Part shown: piece by piece, positions 11,359-22,890 of the stretch
Position numbering within the stretch: the first letter of the stretch is position 1
How the letters are laid out: each line of letters starts with the position of its first letter
Notes under the pieces: generated by a model
Databases searched by the model: none
Told to the model about the DNA's origin: nothing
The model's input: the letters and a program-made list of their open reading frames with translations, nothing else
DNA from: Alentia gelatinosa
Lineage: Eukaryota; Annelida; Polychaeta; Phyllodocida; Polynoidae
DNA length: 64,000 bases
Direction: 5' to 3'
Assembly: GCA_950022655.1 (NCBI GenBank)
Contig: OX465587.1
Span: 36,472,653 to 36,536,652, forward strand
Translations under genes and position numbers: made by a program

Positions 11359-11564
11359 CGGACTCCATGAGGCTGATGGCGCGGGCCTTGGCCAGCTCAA
11401 GGGCGGTCACCCAGCGTTGTCGCTCCACTTCGGAACTGGCCTTGAGGTGAAATGTCTGTGTGCCACCGTTAGAGATGACGAAACTACATGAGTCTTCAGT
11501 GTGGATGAAGGCGTTGGCGAGGTTGATGGTGCCCCGACACGTGTGGGCCATCTCCGCCTGGTTC
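11359..11564 (-). CDS. OSBP: Oxysterol-binding protein, second coding exon (rest of PH domain)
   Basis: OSBP moves oxysterol/cholesterol and PI4P between ER and Golgi membranes; its PH domain binds Golgi PI4P and Arf1. This 206 bp exon joins the exon at 44,316-44,440 in phase (codon AG|G, arginine) and encodes the C-terminal half of the PH domain: 'HTCRGTINLA', 'EDSCSFVISNGGTQTFHLKA', then 'SSEVERQRWVTALELAKARA'. The 'ERQRWVTALELAKA' tryptophan helix is diagnostic for OSBP1/OSBP2. Splice signals are 'ttcacag|G' on entry and 'TCCG|gtgagt' on exit. The exon ends after '..LMES'; the coiled coil, FFAT motif and lipid-transfer domain must lie beyond the left edge, as I found no further exon at 1-11,358. 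OSBP1 versus OSBP2 cannot be decided from this part. Confidence 0.95.
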
Positions 11565-11639
11565 CTGTGAAATAGCCGAGGGAAGTCTGGGTCAGCAACA
11601 GAGGCTATATTCATGGCGTAAAGGATAGTTTAGATTTGT

Positions 11640-11935
11640 TTGCTTTGTTTGTTTGGTTAGTTTAATGTCCAATATGTTCTATTAGACTTACTTTGTGCTT
11701 GATCGAATCTATGAGATGAATTTCGGTAGAAATCTCACCCCTACGCATTTATCGAGGTGAGAGTTCTTTTACTTCCCACACCACATAGACATGGTATGAG
11801 AAGGATTGGCCTTCGATATAGCAGTAAATCTACCATTACTGGGGGTGAAGGAGAAAAGTAGCTGCAGTGGGACTCAAATAAACAAAGTCCAACAACCTTG
11901 GGATTACAAGTCCAGTGCTTGTAATCCCAAGTTTA
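11640..11935 (-). mobile_element. tRNA-derived SINE, third copy
   Basis: Tail 'tagtttaatgtccaatatgt', body 'ggtagaaatctcacccctac' and 'tggtatgagaaggattggcc', then the head 'agtgggactcaaat...' and 'ttgggattacaagtccagtg'. The head stops at the anticodon region and folds back ('cttgtaatcccaag'), so the A box is lost. It probably cannot be transcribed by Pol III. Confidence 0.8.
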
Positions 11936-12784
11936 GAAACAAGGGTTTCGGATAATAAAAGAATATCTTTTTTTTTTTTTTTGGCAGTTCTAAAAACTGC
12001 CATACAAGGTAGCATCGCTGGGAGAGAAGGACGTCGCCTCGTCCTACATTGATAAAAGAATATCTTTGCCGGACAGAATAATTTCACTTCATTGAAATTT
12101 TTATATAATAAAACTGCAGATATCAGCTGTTTTTTTAAACCTCTTTAGATTAGGTTTAAAATAATAATATGGGACAGGATAGGTTGTTGGAAAGGTATAC
12201 TCAAACTCCATTTTGATGTCTGGTCTGCAATATCACCTCAGACACCTACATGGCCTGTTATTCAGCAGAAGGTAATATTTTTTTAAAGAAAAAGGAAGAG
12301 AACTGCATGCCAAAACCAGCTGTTAAAAGTGTTGTTTTTTCGTCGGATTTCAAGTGGCGCAGTGCTTAAAGACGAGGTAATGGATTCACTTAAAATGAAA
12401 GAAAATTCTCCGCAATTATTCCCCCCCCCCCCCCCTTTTTGAAATATCTGTGAAAAATGGGAAGTGGAAGATTATATCCTGAAAAACACCAGGCTTTACA
12501 ATAAAGCAAAAAATATTATATAATTGTTCCACAGGAAGCCACATATGTTGGGATTTATTTATAATATTTAAATAAGAAAGTCATCATTAATAATAACGCT
12601 AGACACCATATGGATAATCGTCATTTGGTCTTGGTTCAGTATTCCAGAGTGACAATTCAATGTCTATTGCCCTGATTAAAGAATCCAGACAAAGTGCAAT
12701 GGAAGTGGTTTGGGAGATTTGTGGTCTTTAGAGAGACTGGCACCTAAATATCAAATTGCACAAGTGAATTGATGGATGACTGAG
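11936..12784. other. AT-rich intronic stretch
   Basis: Contains a poly-T run at about 11,970, an isolated 15 bp C run at 12,421-12,435 and no recognisable coding sequence. Nothing else seen. Confidence 0.4.
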
Positions 12785-13290
12785 TCTATGCACAACGTGC
12801 AAGAAAAGAGACAAAAGAATTAATTTTTAACGCTAAAAGGAATCATATTCAGGCTCAAGACAAGAACTATAAGAGATTCTTGGAAAAACAATCGGCAACC
12901 TACTATCTAATCATCCAGCTGAGAACTCTTTTTAAATTAGTTGATCAGTCAACACAAACCATGATAAATGAGCAAGACACGACTGAATACATCTATAACT
13001 TCTTTTTAAGATATTGCGGATGACCTTTCCAAAGGTTTTAATGGAGATTGGGTAGACGACCGTTCAGGTGATGACAATAACACGAAATATATTATCACTA
13101 AAGATTAAGTTCTCTAGAGGCGTGCAGGGAAATGGATATCGTGAAATCATCAAATATCGACTGGCTGTCTTCTAGATTATTACGAAAATGTTTCACTGTC
13201 CTTATCAATGAACTCACTCATCTATTGAACCTATAACTCTCTACGGGCATTTTCCCAACAGTCTGGAAGAGGGTAGTTGTGACCCATTAG
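12785..13290 (+). pseudogene. Decayed non-LTR retrotransposon reverse transcriptase
   Basis: Broken frames on the + strand carry LINE-type protein. First comes a linker region with 'FNAKRNHIQAQDKNYKRFLE' (about 12,826-12,890) and 'EQDTTEYIYNFF'. Then at about 13,140-13,290 comes the start of a reverse transcriptase, 'SSNIDWLSSRLLRKC' ... 'LINELTHLLNL', stop, 'LSTGIFPTVWKRVVVT'. In jockey/CR1/L2-like elements this is the KxxGxDxIxxxLLK ... N.SL..G.FP..WK.A.V.P region. The catalytic block is absent and at least three stops or frameshifts are present, so it is a dead 5'-truncated or 3'-truncated piece. The clade cannot be assigned. Confidence 0.75.
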
Positions 13291-13687
13291 ATTTTAGGTC
13301 AACTCTCGACTGTAGAACCGTCCCAAGGCGCTACAAATATCATGTAAGGAGGTCAGGGTGAAGGTCGTGGTTTGCTCCTAATGCAGTCATTGGCTACTGG
13401 GACTACTCTATTCCTTATATGGTAGTTAATACCGGGGGACAACTCCATGCAGGGAAAGAGGTAAAAATTATCCCGATACCCAAAGTCAAACACATAGATA
13501 ACGTTACTACCCTGAGACCTACTTCATTACTACCACTGCATGACTAAATAGTTGTTTAGATATAAATATCTCAACGTGTGCAGTATTTGACACAAATACT
13601 GCCTGTAAACCCGTCAACACGGTACCTACAACTACACGGGTCACGCGAGACTGGAGTCTGTGGAGGATATAAAGAAGAAACCAACAG
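13291..13687. other. Intronic stretch, nothing recognised
   Basis: No ORF above 64 codons, no repeat match found elsewhere in the window. Confidence 0.35.
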
Positions 13688-13968
13688 GTTTTGGTCAAAG
13701 TCGTCGTTCCCACGAGTTTGATGCAGAGTGATATGAACGAGGTGACAGCCGAGTGAATATCATGTAGTGTTCAAACGAGTTGAAGAACAACGACTTTGAC
13801 CAAAAGAAATTGCTTTCTGTATTCATCTCACCCTTGTACACACTAAAGGAATGAACAACCCACAGGATATATACCATGGAGAACGGACTGCAATACCCGT
13901 AGGGGCATGGAGAATGAGTTCCCAATGTTAAGCCTATGGAACAAAAATACCAGGGGTGAGATAAAGGA
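13688..13968. mobile_element. Foldback element (arm type A), reverse copy
   Basis: The hairpin arms 'ttttggtcaaagtcgtcgtt' and 'aacgactttgaccaaaag' enclose the apex 'gaacgaggtgacagccgagt'. Next is the module from 'ttcatctcacccttgta' to 'ccaggggtgagataaa', containing 'cccaatgttaagcctatgga'. The same arms and module in opposite orientation are at 28,000-28,262. Confidence 0.8.
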
Positions 13969-14637
13969 TTATAACATCCTAACAAAAGCCCAATCCTGGA
14001 CCTTTCGATTAGCAGGTAAACGTGTTACCTACTGCTCTGCTCTACTTGTAGCAGTTCTACATTGGGTAGGTGAGAGGAGGAGTAGGAGTAGGGGTTGAAT
14101 TCATGTATTGAAATATAGCTCTTCAGGTGATTGGAATTTCCACGTACTTCTAATCCATACACTAAGCCCCGCTTTATCAATTAGTCGGTCGTGCAGCTTT
14201 AAACACTCATTCTACTTGTCGATATATTTAAAACATTGTTTATCCAATTCCCTGTTTGCCCAAAGGCAATACCTGACATTATGTTGAACCTAATTAAGTT
14301 AAATCACCGATACACTAGAAAACAGTAAGTTTTAAATCTCTGCAAATGCGATTTTTACACCTTTGGTTATCGAAGGTATTTCATCGGGTTATAAGACGGA
14401 TACATATGTGCGTGTTTATGTAGTAGGCCCAGTGCCAGAGATCAATGTATTCAGGAAATCATTTCGAGCTTTTGTAAAATTCATCGCGGGCTTATGTCAG
14501 GAACCCGGACGTCACGTTCACGGGCCGTGTGAAGTGGAGCGTGTCGTGATTTGATAACGCGGGCGCTCACGATTAACTTCTCTAATGAACCGGAACACAA
14601 GTAGATCAGTGACCTTCTATGCCCTTGCTATAATTAA

Positions 14638-14905
14638 CAGGGATATCAGTTGGGGTGAGAAAGAAAAAAAACAAATCTTTCATTTTGATTTTCCTGCCTC
14701 AGAGAGATCGGGAAAATTTGGATAATATGCCCTTGTCGGCCATGGCATGGGGCTGAGGGTCTGTGGGGAGGTTCAAACCACAATTGTATTGGCGTAAATG
14801 AGGCTTAATCTATATTATCTTTGTTTGACACAAAGAAAAGTAATCACATATACTGAATATGAAAAGAGTGGATTTCCACGGAAAGGTGGAAAACTGGCAT
14901 CTTTG
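14638..14905. mobile_element. hAT-like MITE, copy 1
   Basis: Starts 'cagggatatcagttgggg' and ends 'aaaactggcatctttg' (inverted CAGGGATGCCAGTT-type ends). Shares 'ctgcctcagagaga', 'ggccatggcatggggctgag' and 'tattggcgtaaatgaggctt' with copies at 24,363, 34,779, 36,829 and 38,060. CAGGG-type ends suggest hAT mobilisation (inference). No ORF. Confidence 0.75.
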
Positions 14906-16748
14906 AATTAAACGTTCTGCTAATGCTGTATATACTGATGGTTTAACTGCCTTTTGCTTAAAACCTCAACACGATTTCGATGTATCTTAATTATCCTATG
15001 TATTGTGAATGTATAATACATTCAGACATGGTTCAAGATTATAATGAAACGTCACGAAATTTCATGTGATTGTTTATATGGCGTGAATCGTCTGTAACAG
15101 AAGACAACGAACGCCATGTAGATAATTATATGAGATTGAGTGACGTTTAGATTTCATCCTACCCTGTCACATATTTTCAACTTCATATAACACCCATGGC
15201 ATATAAATATTTCGTGACAACCGTAGCATACAGTAACACCATGTTAAGTCTTTGGAGATTTATATGAGGGGTAGAATAAACATGTACTATGTTCTGGCTC
15301 AACGTCTTGGTTATTCAGAGTGGTGGTAATATGGATGGTAGCGGTAGCTGGGACTGACAGGAGGGGGACTCTGGTGTGGAGTCGCTTGTGTTCTAGAAGC
15401 AGACGATAACACAGACACAGGACGCTGGGCGGTCAGTGGTGGCACCGTGAGGGCGGGAATCCAACTGGCTTCTAATCGGCCTGTGTAGGGCTTACGTCTG
15501 AGTGAACCAACTTGACCAGCCTGACCCCCAACCACCCTCCATCCCCCCATCAAGACGCCACCTACCAAGACTCATTTGACCCTCCAATCCATGACTGTCT
15601 CTATATGGTGTGTCCATTATATCGTTGTCTATCTGTCCCGCAACGATACAGTGTGTATCCTCCACAGATAGTATACAAACTCCCTATAAGGTATTTTCCA
15701 CTGGCCGACGAAAACGGCACCGATTAAATGAATTCTCCTAAAAGTCGGTTTGTGGCAGCCAACGACTGGACATCGTTAACTAAAAATGGGTGAGGGTGTA
15801 GTGTATGCCTTGTTTCTGCCGCATTTAACAGGTCCATACCGATAGATCTCTCTTCCAGACACAATGACCATCGCCATGGTGGTCTTATTGCATAATGTTT
15901 GCACAATCAATTAGTGAACACTTCTCCGTCTGTTACTATTCACCGATATGGCGTCGGTGGTTCCCGACTGCAGATCGGTGGCGAATAGTCAGCCAAGGCT
16001 TTTGGTGTTTTAACTGGCGATTTTATATCAAGTGGGTAATAAAAAAGGGTTCTGAAACAAGAAATACCCGGAATCAACGGTGTCTTCAGTACTAAAGATA
16101 TGGGTCTTAAAAGTGGTAACAAGAGACACTTTATAAAGTGATTCAAGCATCTCCATGCGAACCATCCTCAAAATACCAAACATATTTCATGGGGTTCAAT
16201 CATTTGCCTAGACTTAATAAAAATGATATAACATGTGTCTAATTAGTATAATTTCTGAAAGGTTTTCCCCATCATTTCCCTGTATACACGGACCGTTTGT
16301 AGAGCTATCTTCATGTCCTACAGAGCAGCTCAGTACTGTAGCGAGAAGCTCAAACTGTGAAGCATCAGGATGTATCGACGCGAGCCCTTCACGGCGCCGT
16401 CTGCAGCCTCCAACGTTTAAATGTTCAGTGAAGTTAAATGCCACGAGCGTGGAGCGGTGAGAATGGGCGCACCTGTCACCGCTACAGGTATCCACAGAGA
16501 AACAAGGCCAGGGCGTAACGGGCAACAGGCCGGGGAGTGTGCACTGATTGCACATTCAAACCCACATATTTACATTATATTATTACTATATATCTATAGG
16601 CGAATGTCTCACTTTTACTGAACAGTAGTACATATTCCGTTCGTCACTGTCCTTCCGTACCAAGTGACCACCCATTTTATTATTTTAGTGAGTTGTAGAA
16701 TGGCATCTTTAATGATTTCTAGGTATATAATAATAAAGAAACACAGTG
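14906..16748. other. Intronic stretch without recognisable gene
   Basis: Several ORFs of 60-113 codons on both strands (e.g. 16,214-16,555, -) match no family, and none has convincing splice sites. No repeat copy was identified. Confidence 0.4.
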
Positions 16749-16864
16749 AGTGTGACTGAATGGAATCTGTTCCTCCATATTTTGGTCAGAAATACTCACG
16801 TTCTTCGAACTCGGTGAGTTTTTCTGATCAAAATATGGAGGAACAGATTCCATTCAGTCACACT
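16749..16864. mobile_element. Near-perfect 116 bp palindrome
   Basis: The left arm 'agtgtgactgaatggaatct' ... 'actcac' and right arm 'gtgagt' ... 'agattccattcagtcacact' pair over about 51 bp with roughly three mismatches. The loop is 'gttcttcgaactcg'. Arm identity this high in non-coding DNA implies a recent origin. It is probably a foldback/MITE, though I saw no second copy. Confidence 0.8.
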
Positions 16865-17429
16865 ATCTATGTCTCTATATATTACAATCATACCTATGGC
16901 CATATGACCTACACATAGTGCCCGCTGCTACCCATCACGTATGTACATAGCCGTACGTCACACTGTGACTAACTAAAAAAATTCGCTATTTTTAGGTACA
17001 TAAAAAATACATGTACTACAACGGGCTGACTCTCTTACTACGTCAAAATACTTGTTAAAATTATTGGTATTTCTGACTTATGAAGAGAGTAAGCCTATTT
17101 CCGTATATAATGGTATCTTTCCAAAAGGACCACCTAAAACATTTCAACAATTCCCGTTCATCATTTATAACGAGGAAAGAGCCATGTTTAATTACTTACA
17201 TATGACCAACTGGTCCTTCAGCGTCATACCATGGTTAATTGTTAAACACTACCTTTCCGGGAACCTATTTCTCCAAGATCCAATACTCAAGATCACAAGG
17301 TAGTGGGGTGCAAGTCGGTTACACAGTTCTAGTAGTAGTAACTGATGATTATGCCTTTAATACATCGCATCCACTCCCAATACGCATCATTAGCTATCTA
17401 TGCTCTATTTAGAAACACAAGAGGGGACC

Positions 17430-17575
17430 ACCCATAAATTATGTACGCAAATTGTATGCAATAGAAGAAAGAAGGATGATACGTTAAAATTTCCCACTTT
17501 GTTTAACACCCCCCCCCCCCCCCCTCAACCATCCACCCCGGCCCCCAGTGCGTACGTCTTTTATGGATTTTTTTT
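17430..17575. mobile_element. Poly-C MITE, copy 5
   Basis: Left 'gaccacccataaattatgta', the internal 'ttgtatgcaatagaagaaag', a C run at about 17,508-17,524, and right 'agtgcgtacgtcttttatgg'. A 185-codon open frame across this copy and the following ATT/ATC-rich tract is low complexity and not a gene. Confidence 0.75.
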
Positions 17576-18744
17576 AATTATGATTACTATTACCATTATT
17601 ATCATCATTATCATTATCATCATTATTATTCTTTATTTGGGAAGCTTGCATACATGGATTATCGCGGTCTATCACTTGCCCAATCACGCAGGTTTCAGTA
17701 GGAGCATCCCGGAGCCTCCTATCCTTTTAAATGAATGGCAGACGGTATGCGATCTAAATCCGTCTACCCTTACCCCGTCCCCCCACACACAATACAAACC
17801 GACGGAACATAAAACCCTGAGCGTCGATGGCGCCACTGTTTGGCGAAGTGTTTCTCGGAGCGACGCTTCCGGGCGAGACATACGAACGATTTATTGGCGA
17901 GACAAAGTCGATGGAGCTGTTATAGCCGATATCGGGCAAAGGTCATCCTCTGTATAGTTCCGGCACGGCGGTCAGGGACTCTACATTGGTCACGATTGTC
18001 GGGCATGTAGTAACAAATTGATTACTTTTTCACAAGGATCTTGCAGTTATAAAACGATACACGTCCTGGGAAGGAGGGTCATCATAGGAAGTGGACCTTG
18101 CAGGTGTGGAAGCCCTGAGTGGAATAATAGCGTCTTGTTCTACGTGAAAACTATGAGGCTCGACCGGAATAAACCTACATAATCATGACTAGGACATGAA
18201 ACGAAATTACTAGTAATAAGGGTGGTGAATTCAAACTGGTGGTTGTTCAACTACGGATTCTCAGACACATAGTAGAATATATACAATTCAAGTACATAAA
18301 TTTGTGAGATTGGAAGATTTAATTTCAACTATGTTGTTGTAATATTGGCAGTTCAAAATTTATGCTTTCGTAAGATTAGAATTACTATTGCTTATATGAA
18401 CTTCCAGTGTTTGTTTTATAGTGTTCTTTGCTATATACATGTATATGCAGCCTATAACCCTGAGTGCTGCCTCCACCCCACGTGTTATTATATATTTTAA
18501 GCCAACACTAGAGCCTCAGGGGGCTCATGAATATTCTGAGCCTCATTAGTTCTTGGTACAATTGCATAAGGAATGGTATCTCAACCTGCAGTCACCAAGA
18601 AGAGGCTGCATACACTATTGCTGACTTCCTTCCCTGTGGATGGAAATAAAGAATTCTTGCTCTGACTCTACCCCCGCATGGTTGTGCCTCCTACTTTCTA
18701 TCTGAGTATGAGTTGATAATAATGTAAGTTAAAGTTATATACCA
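17576..18744. other. Intronic stretch, partly CpG-rich
   Basis: An ATT/ATC-rich tract (17,570-17,635) is followed by a CpG-rich part (17,750-17,960) that could be an old promoter or repeat. No supported exon. Confidence 0.35.
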
Positions 18745-19035
18745 TCGCTGGTATTTTTCTCCATAAACTTAACATTGGGAACTCGTATCTAACGCCCAAT
18801 AGATATTTTGGAAAAATATCCAATGGGGGACTATGTCACAAATGATAGCCCATTTGTCAATGTTAAGGGTGAGATAAATTCAGAAACCCATTCAAGTTTA
18901 GTGTCAGAGCTCGATCCCATCTCGTTTGAATCACTGTGTAATTCACGCGGCTTCGCCTTGTGAATTACTACATGATTCAAACTCGATGGGATACGAGCTC
19001 AGACCCTAAACTCTCATAGGTTTCCTCTATGCACA
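18745..19035. mobile_element. Foldback element (arm type B), intact reference copy
   Basis: The module runs from 'tggtatttttctccataaac' + 'ttaacattgggaactcg' to 'aagggtgagataaattcag'. Then the arm 'caagtttagtgtcagagctc', apex 'cacgcggcttcgccttgtga' and return arm 'gagctcagaccctaaact'. It shows the uninterrupted form of the element at 10,380-11,045. Confidence 0.8.
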
Positions 19036-19799
19036 TAGAATCGTTTGTTGTACGTTTGTATAACTCAGAATATCTTACTATAATCTAACCCTTGGGGTTT
19101 GACTGTGCAATGAGTGGTGACAGGCCGAAAAAAACCTACACTCATAACAGTGAGCAGAAATCATGTACATTAGCTTCGGACCATTGAATATTAGTAAATA
19201 CCATTAGTCGTGGTACATGCCCATCAGATAACATCAGCACCATTTTAAGTAGGCCAGTGCCGTATGCGAGTAGGTCGATAGCTCTGCACCATTTAAAGTA
19301 GGCCACCGTCGATACCTTCAGGAATAGGTCAGGCCCGTGTATAGTGGGTCGGCCCAATTAGAGCAGATTGGGAGAATACGGGGATTGTCCTCAGGGCAGG
19401 GTGAGTAGCGAGGTGTCGCAGAGCTCCACTAGATGGCGCTAAGAGCGGCTCCGGGCGTCTCATCCTCACTGTGTACTTACACTGGTCACTAGACTTGCTC
19501 AGGTCTTTGTCATTGGGTCTTTGATTATGGACATTATCAACCGTTTCCCTGCAGCACTCAGTTCCACTGCTCAGCATTACACGGCAGGCATTGCCTGCAT
19601 AAACAGCCCTGCTACGGCAGGCACCTTTTTTGGGGGGAAATAGCAATGTCACATCATGTGTCATGTGATATGAGTAATTAACCTTCGTAACTGATGTTAT
19701 AGTATTATACCAAATCAAAGGTCAATATGGCTCCTATACTTTGTCAAAATTTCTTTTAATTCAAAAAATCATTTTTTTCATTTATTGAAGTAGCAATGA

Positions 19800-19975
19800 T
19801 ACCTCTAAGATACCTGGAGGCATCTTCCTGCCGTAGCCAGGGGAATGCCTGGAGGCATCATCTGAACCTCAAATGGTACCACTTGGTTTCAATAATACCA
19901 CCATAACAACAAACTCACTGTCTCTGTATTTTTTTTGTGATTTTCAGCGTTTGAATTGAGAAATAAACTACTTTG
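19800..19975. repeat. Dispersed repeat related to 36,205-36,360
   Basis: 'cttggtttcaataata' ... 'aaactcactgtctctg' ... 'ttttttgtgatttt' matches 'cttggttttaataata' ... 'aaacttactgtgtctg' ... 'tttttgtgattt' at 36,290-36,350. The upstream 'atgcctggaggcatcat' recurs at 33,409-33,425. Confidence 0.6.
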
Positions 19976-20647
19976 CAATATTTGGTCTTCTTCTAACACC
20001 TGGCAGGCCCAGGAATCATCCTAGCAAGAATGGGTGATGGAGATGGAGGGGTAGCATAGGATGCAGGGACTAGAGTCAGTCTAACTGACCACCAGAGTAA
20101 TACTATGTTAGCTCTGGTCGGGTTAAACCCATGGCCGCCTTGACCCAGTAGCGGGAACTAATTCTCACTCTCCTACCAGATCTTTCGTACTGCTTGGAGA
20201 GTGTGTTTTGTCATAACCTCGACGCCAATTTTCCATTATCTTATGTGTGCATTTTTCAAAAATACAATGAATATAAAGCTGTTTCATTATCAATTTGCCA
20301 AGCTACGAATATCTCCTATTAAGTATGGCTGCTTCTAGAGTTTAAGTACAACTAAATCACCTGGTTCGAGGCGCACACCGCAGATACCATGAGTGATTTA
20401 TCCCGACCAACCTCTTAGTCAGAACAGAGTGGAGACAGAGGTGACGTCCACTCGCCACTGTGTACCCGGCTCTGTTACTGGAGGCCTTCCTCCAGTGGTT
20501 CCCCGTGTGTGAGGAGCGTGCCATGTCGTAAGCTCCCTGTCGGCCGCGGTTGCTCGCCAAACAATACGCTCGGCGCTGCCCTAGCACTTCTCTATCACTT
20601 ATTCCCGCGGCGCGATTTTCATTACTGTTGCATTGTCTTGCGCATCA

Positions 20648-20869
20648 GGGGCCCGTTTAATAATCTAGGATCGTACACGTAGACTCTTTTTCCGGTGTCT
20701 CGTACAAGGGTTATCGTTTAACAATATTTAAGTCTGTTCACTGACACATTATTAGTCGTCCCTAAGGTCGGCCATAAGTGATGAATAAAGATGACCAACA
20801 TCGTCCTGTGTCTCTATGGCATACAGGAAAGGGTCTACTTGTAGGATCTTAGATTATTAAACGGACCCC
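20648..20869. mobile_element. GGGGCCCGTTTAAT MITE, copy 2 (complete)
   Basis: Ends 'ggggcccgtttaataatcta' and 'tagattattaaacggacccc' are inverted repeats. Subterminal 'gatcgtacacgtagactc' and 'gggtctacttgtaggatc' extend the pairing. The interior 'acaagggttatcgtttaaca' is shared with the copies at 2,936, 26,909 and 34,302. No ORF. Confidence 0.85.
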
Positions 20870-21022
20870 AGGACCCCCGCCGGGCTTATCATTTGCCCCG
20901 CACGCCACTAGGGGTCGCTACCACCCACAATGTGACTGTCCGTCATTTGAAACGCCATTAACAAATATGTGTATCCATATTGTAAACACAAACGTAGTCC
21001 GATGTTTATGAATGAAATAAGA

Positions 21023-21169
21023 CAATAAACGATGGTTTTGTGGATAGGCAGCTGTAGACCACGAACGGTTGAGGCGTAGTAATACACGAGCGTTAGCGAG
21101 CGTATTACGACGTCAACCTGGAGTTGTTTACAGAGCCGCCTGTCCACAAAAGCATCGTTTATTGTATTT
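21023..21169. mobile_element. Foldback hairpin
   Basis: The arms 'caataaacgatggttttgtg' ... and ... 'cacaaaagcatcgtttattg' are inverted repeats of about 30 bp with further pairing inward. The apex is 'cacgagcgttagcgagcgta'. The left half recurs at 47,794-47,868 in ZMAT5 intron 1. Confidence 0.75.
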
Positions 21170-21558
21170 ATTATCCCTCTTTTCGAATAAATTAAACCCA
21201 TGAATTACTGTATTAAAGAATATAACAATAGGGACTTTCTTCTATATCACAAGGGGACTATTTTCCCGTATACCACAGGTGTGAGGCCGTATACCACAGA
21301 TTTGAATCCGTATACCACAGTTATTGTATCTGGCAAGTTTTATCAAATGCGTCGTGGTTTACTGAGTCCCCGTACATTTTTGATGTGGTCTTTGTATAGC
21401 ATGGATAATAAATGTAGGACGAGGGTTTTATATCGTAAAAACAGATGGGAAGGAGATAGAAGGAACTCATATGCGCACAAGAGACCCGGGCTTTATTTTT
21501 GGTTGGGCGTCCATTATGGATTGGCATACGGCGTATTGGTGAACGTTGAGGTCGTTAC

Positions 21559-21795
21559 GTGCCAAATCTAATTAGAGCAGTACTAAGTACGACTGACGGC
21601 CAAAGATGGGCCCGTAATCACCCGACTCGGGCCAACTACACCCTCCTCCAGCTCCCCTCCCCTGTACACCTCGACTGGCGCCAGTCCCTGCATTCTATGG
21701 CTACCCTCCTCACTGCGATACAGCGCCAGTCAGAGAAGGATTCATACTATAATGAACTTTATTCTGATTTTGATGAATCATTAAATGAATGTTCA
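21559..21795 (+). pseudogene. Coding-like repeat (DWxQSLHxxATLL type), second copy
   Basis: An open frame contains 'LDWRQSLHSMATLLTAIQRQ' and ends with an acidic tail '..NELYSDFDESLNECS'. The core peptide is shared with the - strand copy near 10,260. No ATG at the head of the frame has a clear role and there is no known family. It may be an exon remnant. Confidence 0.3.
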
Positions 21796-22021
21796 TAATA
21801 AAACTGAGTGAGAAATCTGTTCCCCATCCAATATGTACACAGATTCAAGGGTTCACCAGCCCAAGTTTGATATGTTTTTTATCTGTGGCAGTGAAAGTTT
21901 TCAGGATCAATCGAATTTAAGTCATCTTGTGGTTGATTTATGTATGTATCCTCATTGTATGTTCTCCGGGGATTCCTCTTTGGGATCAATCTGTTGACTA
22001 TGCTTCTGCGTCATTACATCC

Positions 22022-22023
<2 letters not shown>

Positions 22024-22112
<89 letters not shown>

Positions 22113-22160
22113 TAATTAATAAATAATAATAACTTATTAAATAATTAATAATAATAATGG
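22024..22160. repeat. (AAT)n microsatellite
   Basis: About 29 uninterrupted ATA/AAT triplets (22,024-22,110) followed by imperfect units to 22,160. The Asn-run ORF is a translation of the repeat. Confidence 0.95.
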
Positions 22161-22674
22161 GAATAACTCATCGCAACAAGGGGAATATGACTTCTAAGTA
22201 GGCATCCTTTTAAAGCCTTGAGGTTGCCTGGGTAAAACCCCAGTTTCACTACTACTCATATATTTTCTTCATCTTGGAACTCTGCCAATCAAAGAGGGTA
22301 GCATTCATAGTTCAACTAAACACAGATCGAATTGAATTTGTTTTATCTGCTAGGTCAGGGGAAAGAGATGCAAAATGGTGAAACCATGTTACAACAAGCA
22401 TTATTCAAGAATGCTTTACAAGTCGCTTGTTGTTCATATAATCAACGCTGGTAACTAGCGACAGATTGTAAACTGGTTTCCGGTGTGCAGCTGTTGTACT
22501 ATATCAATACCGCGGTGACCGGGCGACAACCCCGCGTTCTTTGAACTGCACAAGCAGTTATTGATTTCCTGCATACTGTTTGTGGTAGGATTTCTTTTGT
22601 GGTGGGATATGAATATCCACCCCGAAAGATATGACAGTGACGAGCAGCGCTATAAACGGCGTCTATACATCATC

Positions 22675-22890
22675 TCATCCCCGGTATTTTTCACCATAGA
22701 CTTAGCATGGGGAACTCGTACTCAACCCCCTTGGAGAAAAATACTCAATAAGGGATGATATCACACATTTTAGCCAATCAGTCAGTGATGGGGGTGAGAT
22801 AAAATAAACTGCCCTCGATCCAGAGCCACTGAAAATGCCTCCGCAACCAAAACTCATGGCATATTGTCAGTGGCTATGGATCTCGGTGCA
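22675..22890. mobile_element. Foldback element (arm type C)
   Basis: The module from 'atctcatccccggtattttt' + 'caccatagacttagcatggg' to 'gatgggggtgagataaaa' is followed by the arms 'cgatccagagccactga' (22,816) and 'tcagtggctatggatctcg' (to 22,884). The module is the one in other foldbacks, while the arms are different. Confidence 0.7.

Noticed and set aside
17400..17957. 185-codon open frame on the + strand
   Set aside because: Crosses the poly-C MITE (proline run) and an ATT/ATC tract (isoleucine run); low complexity.
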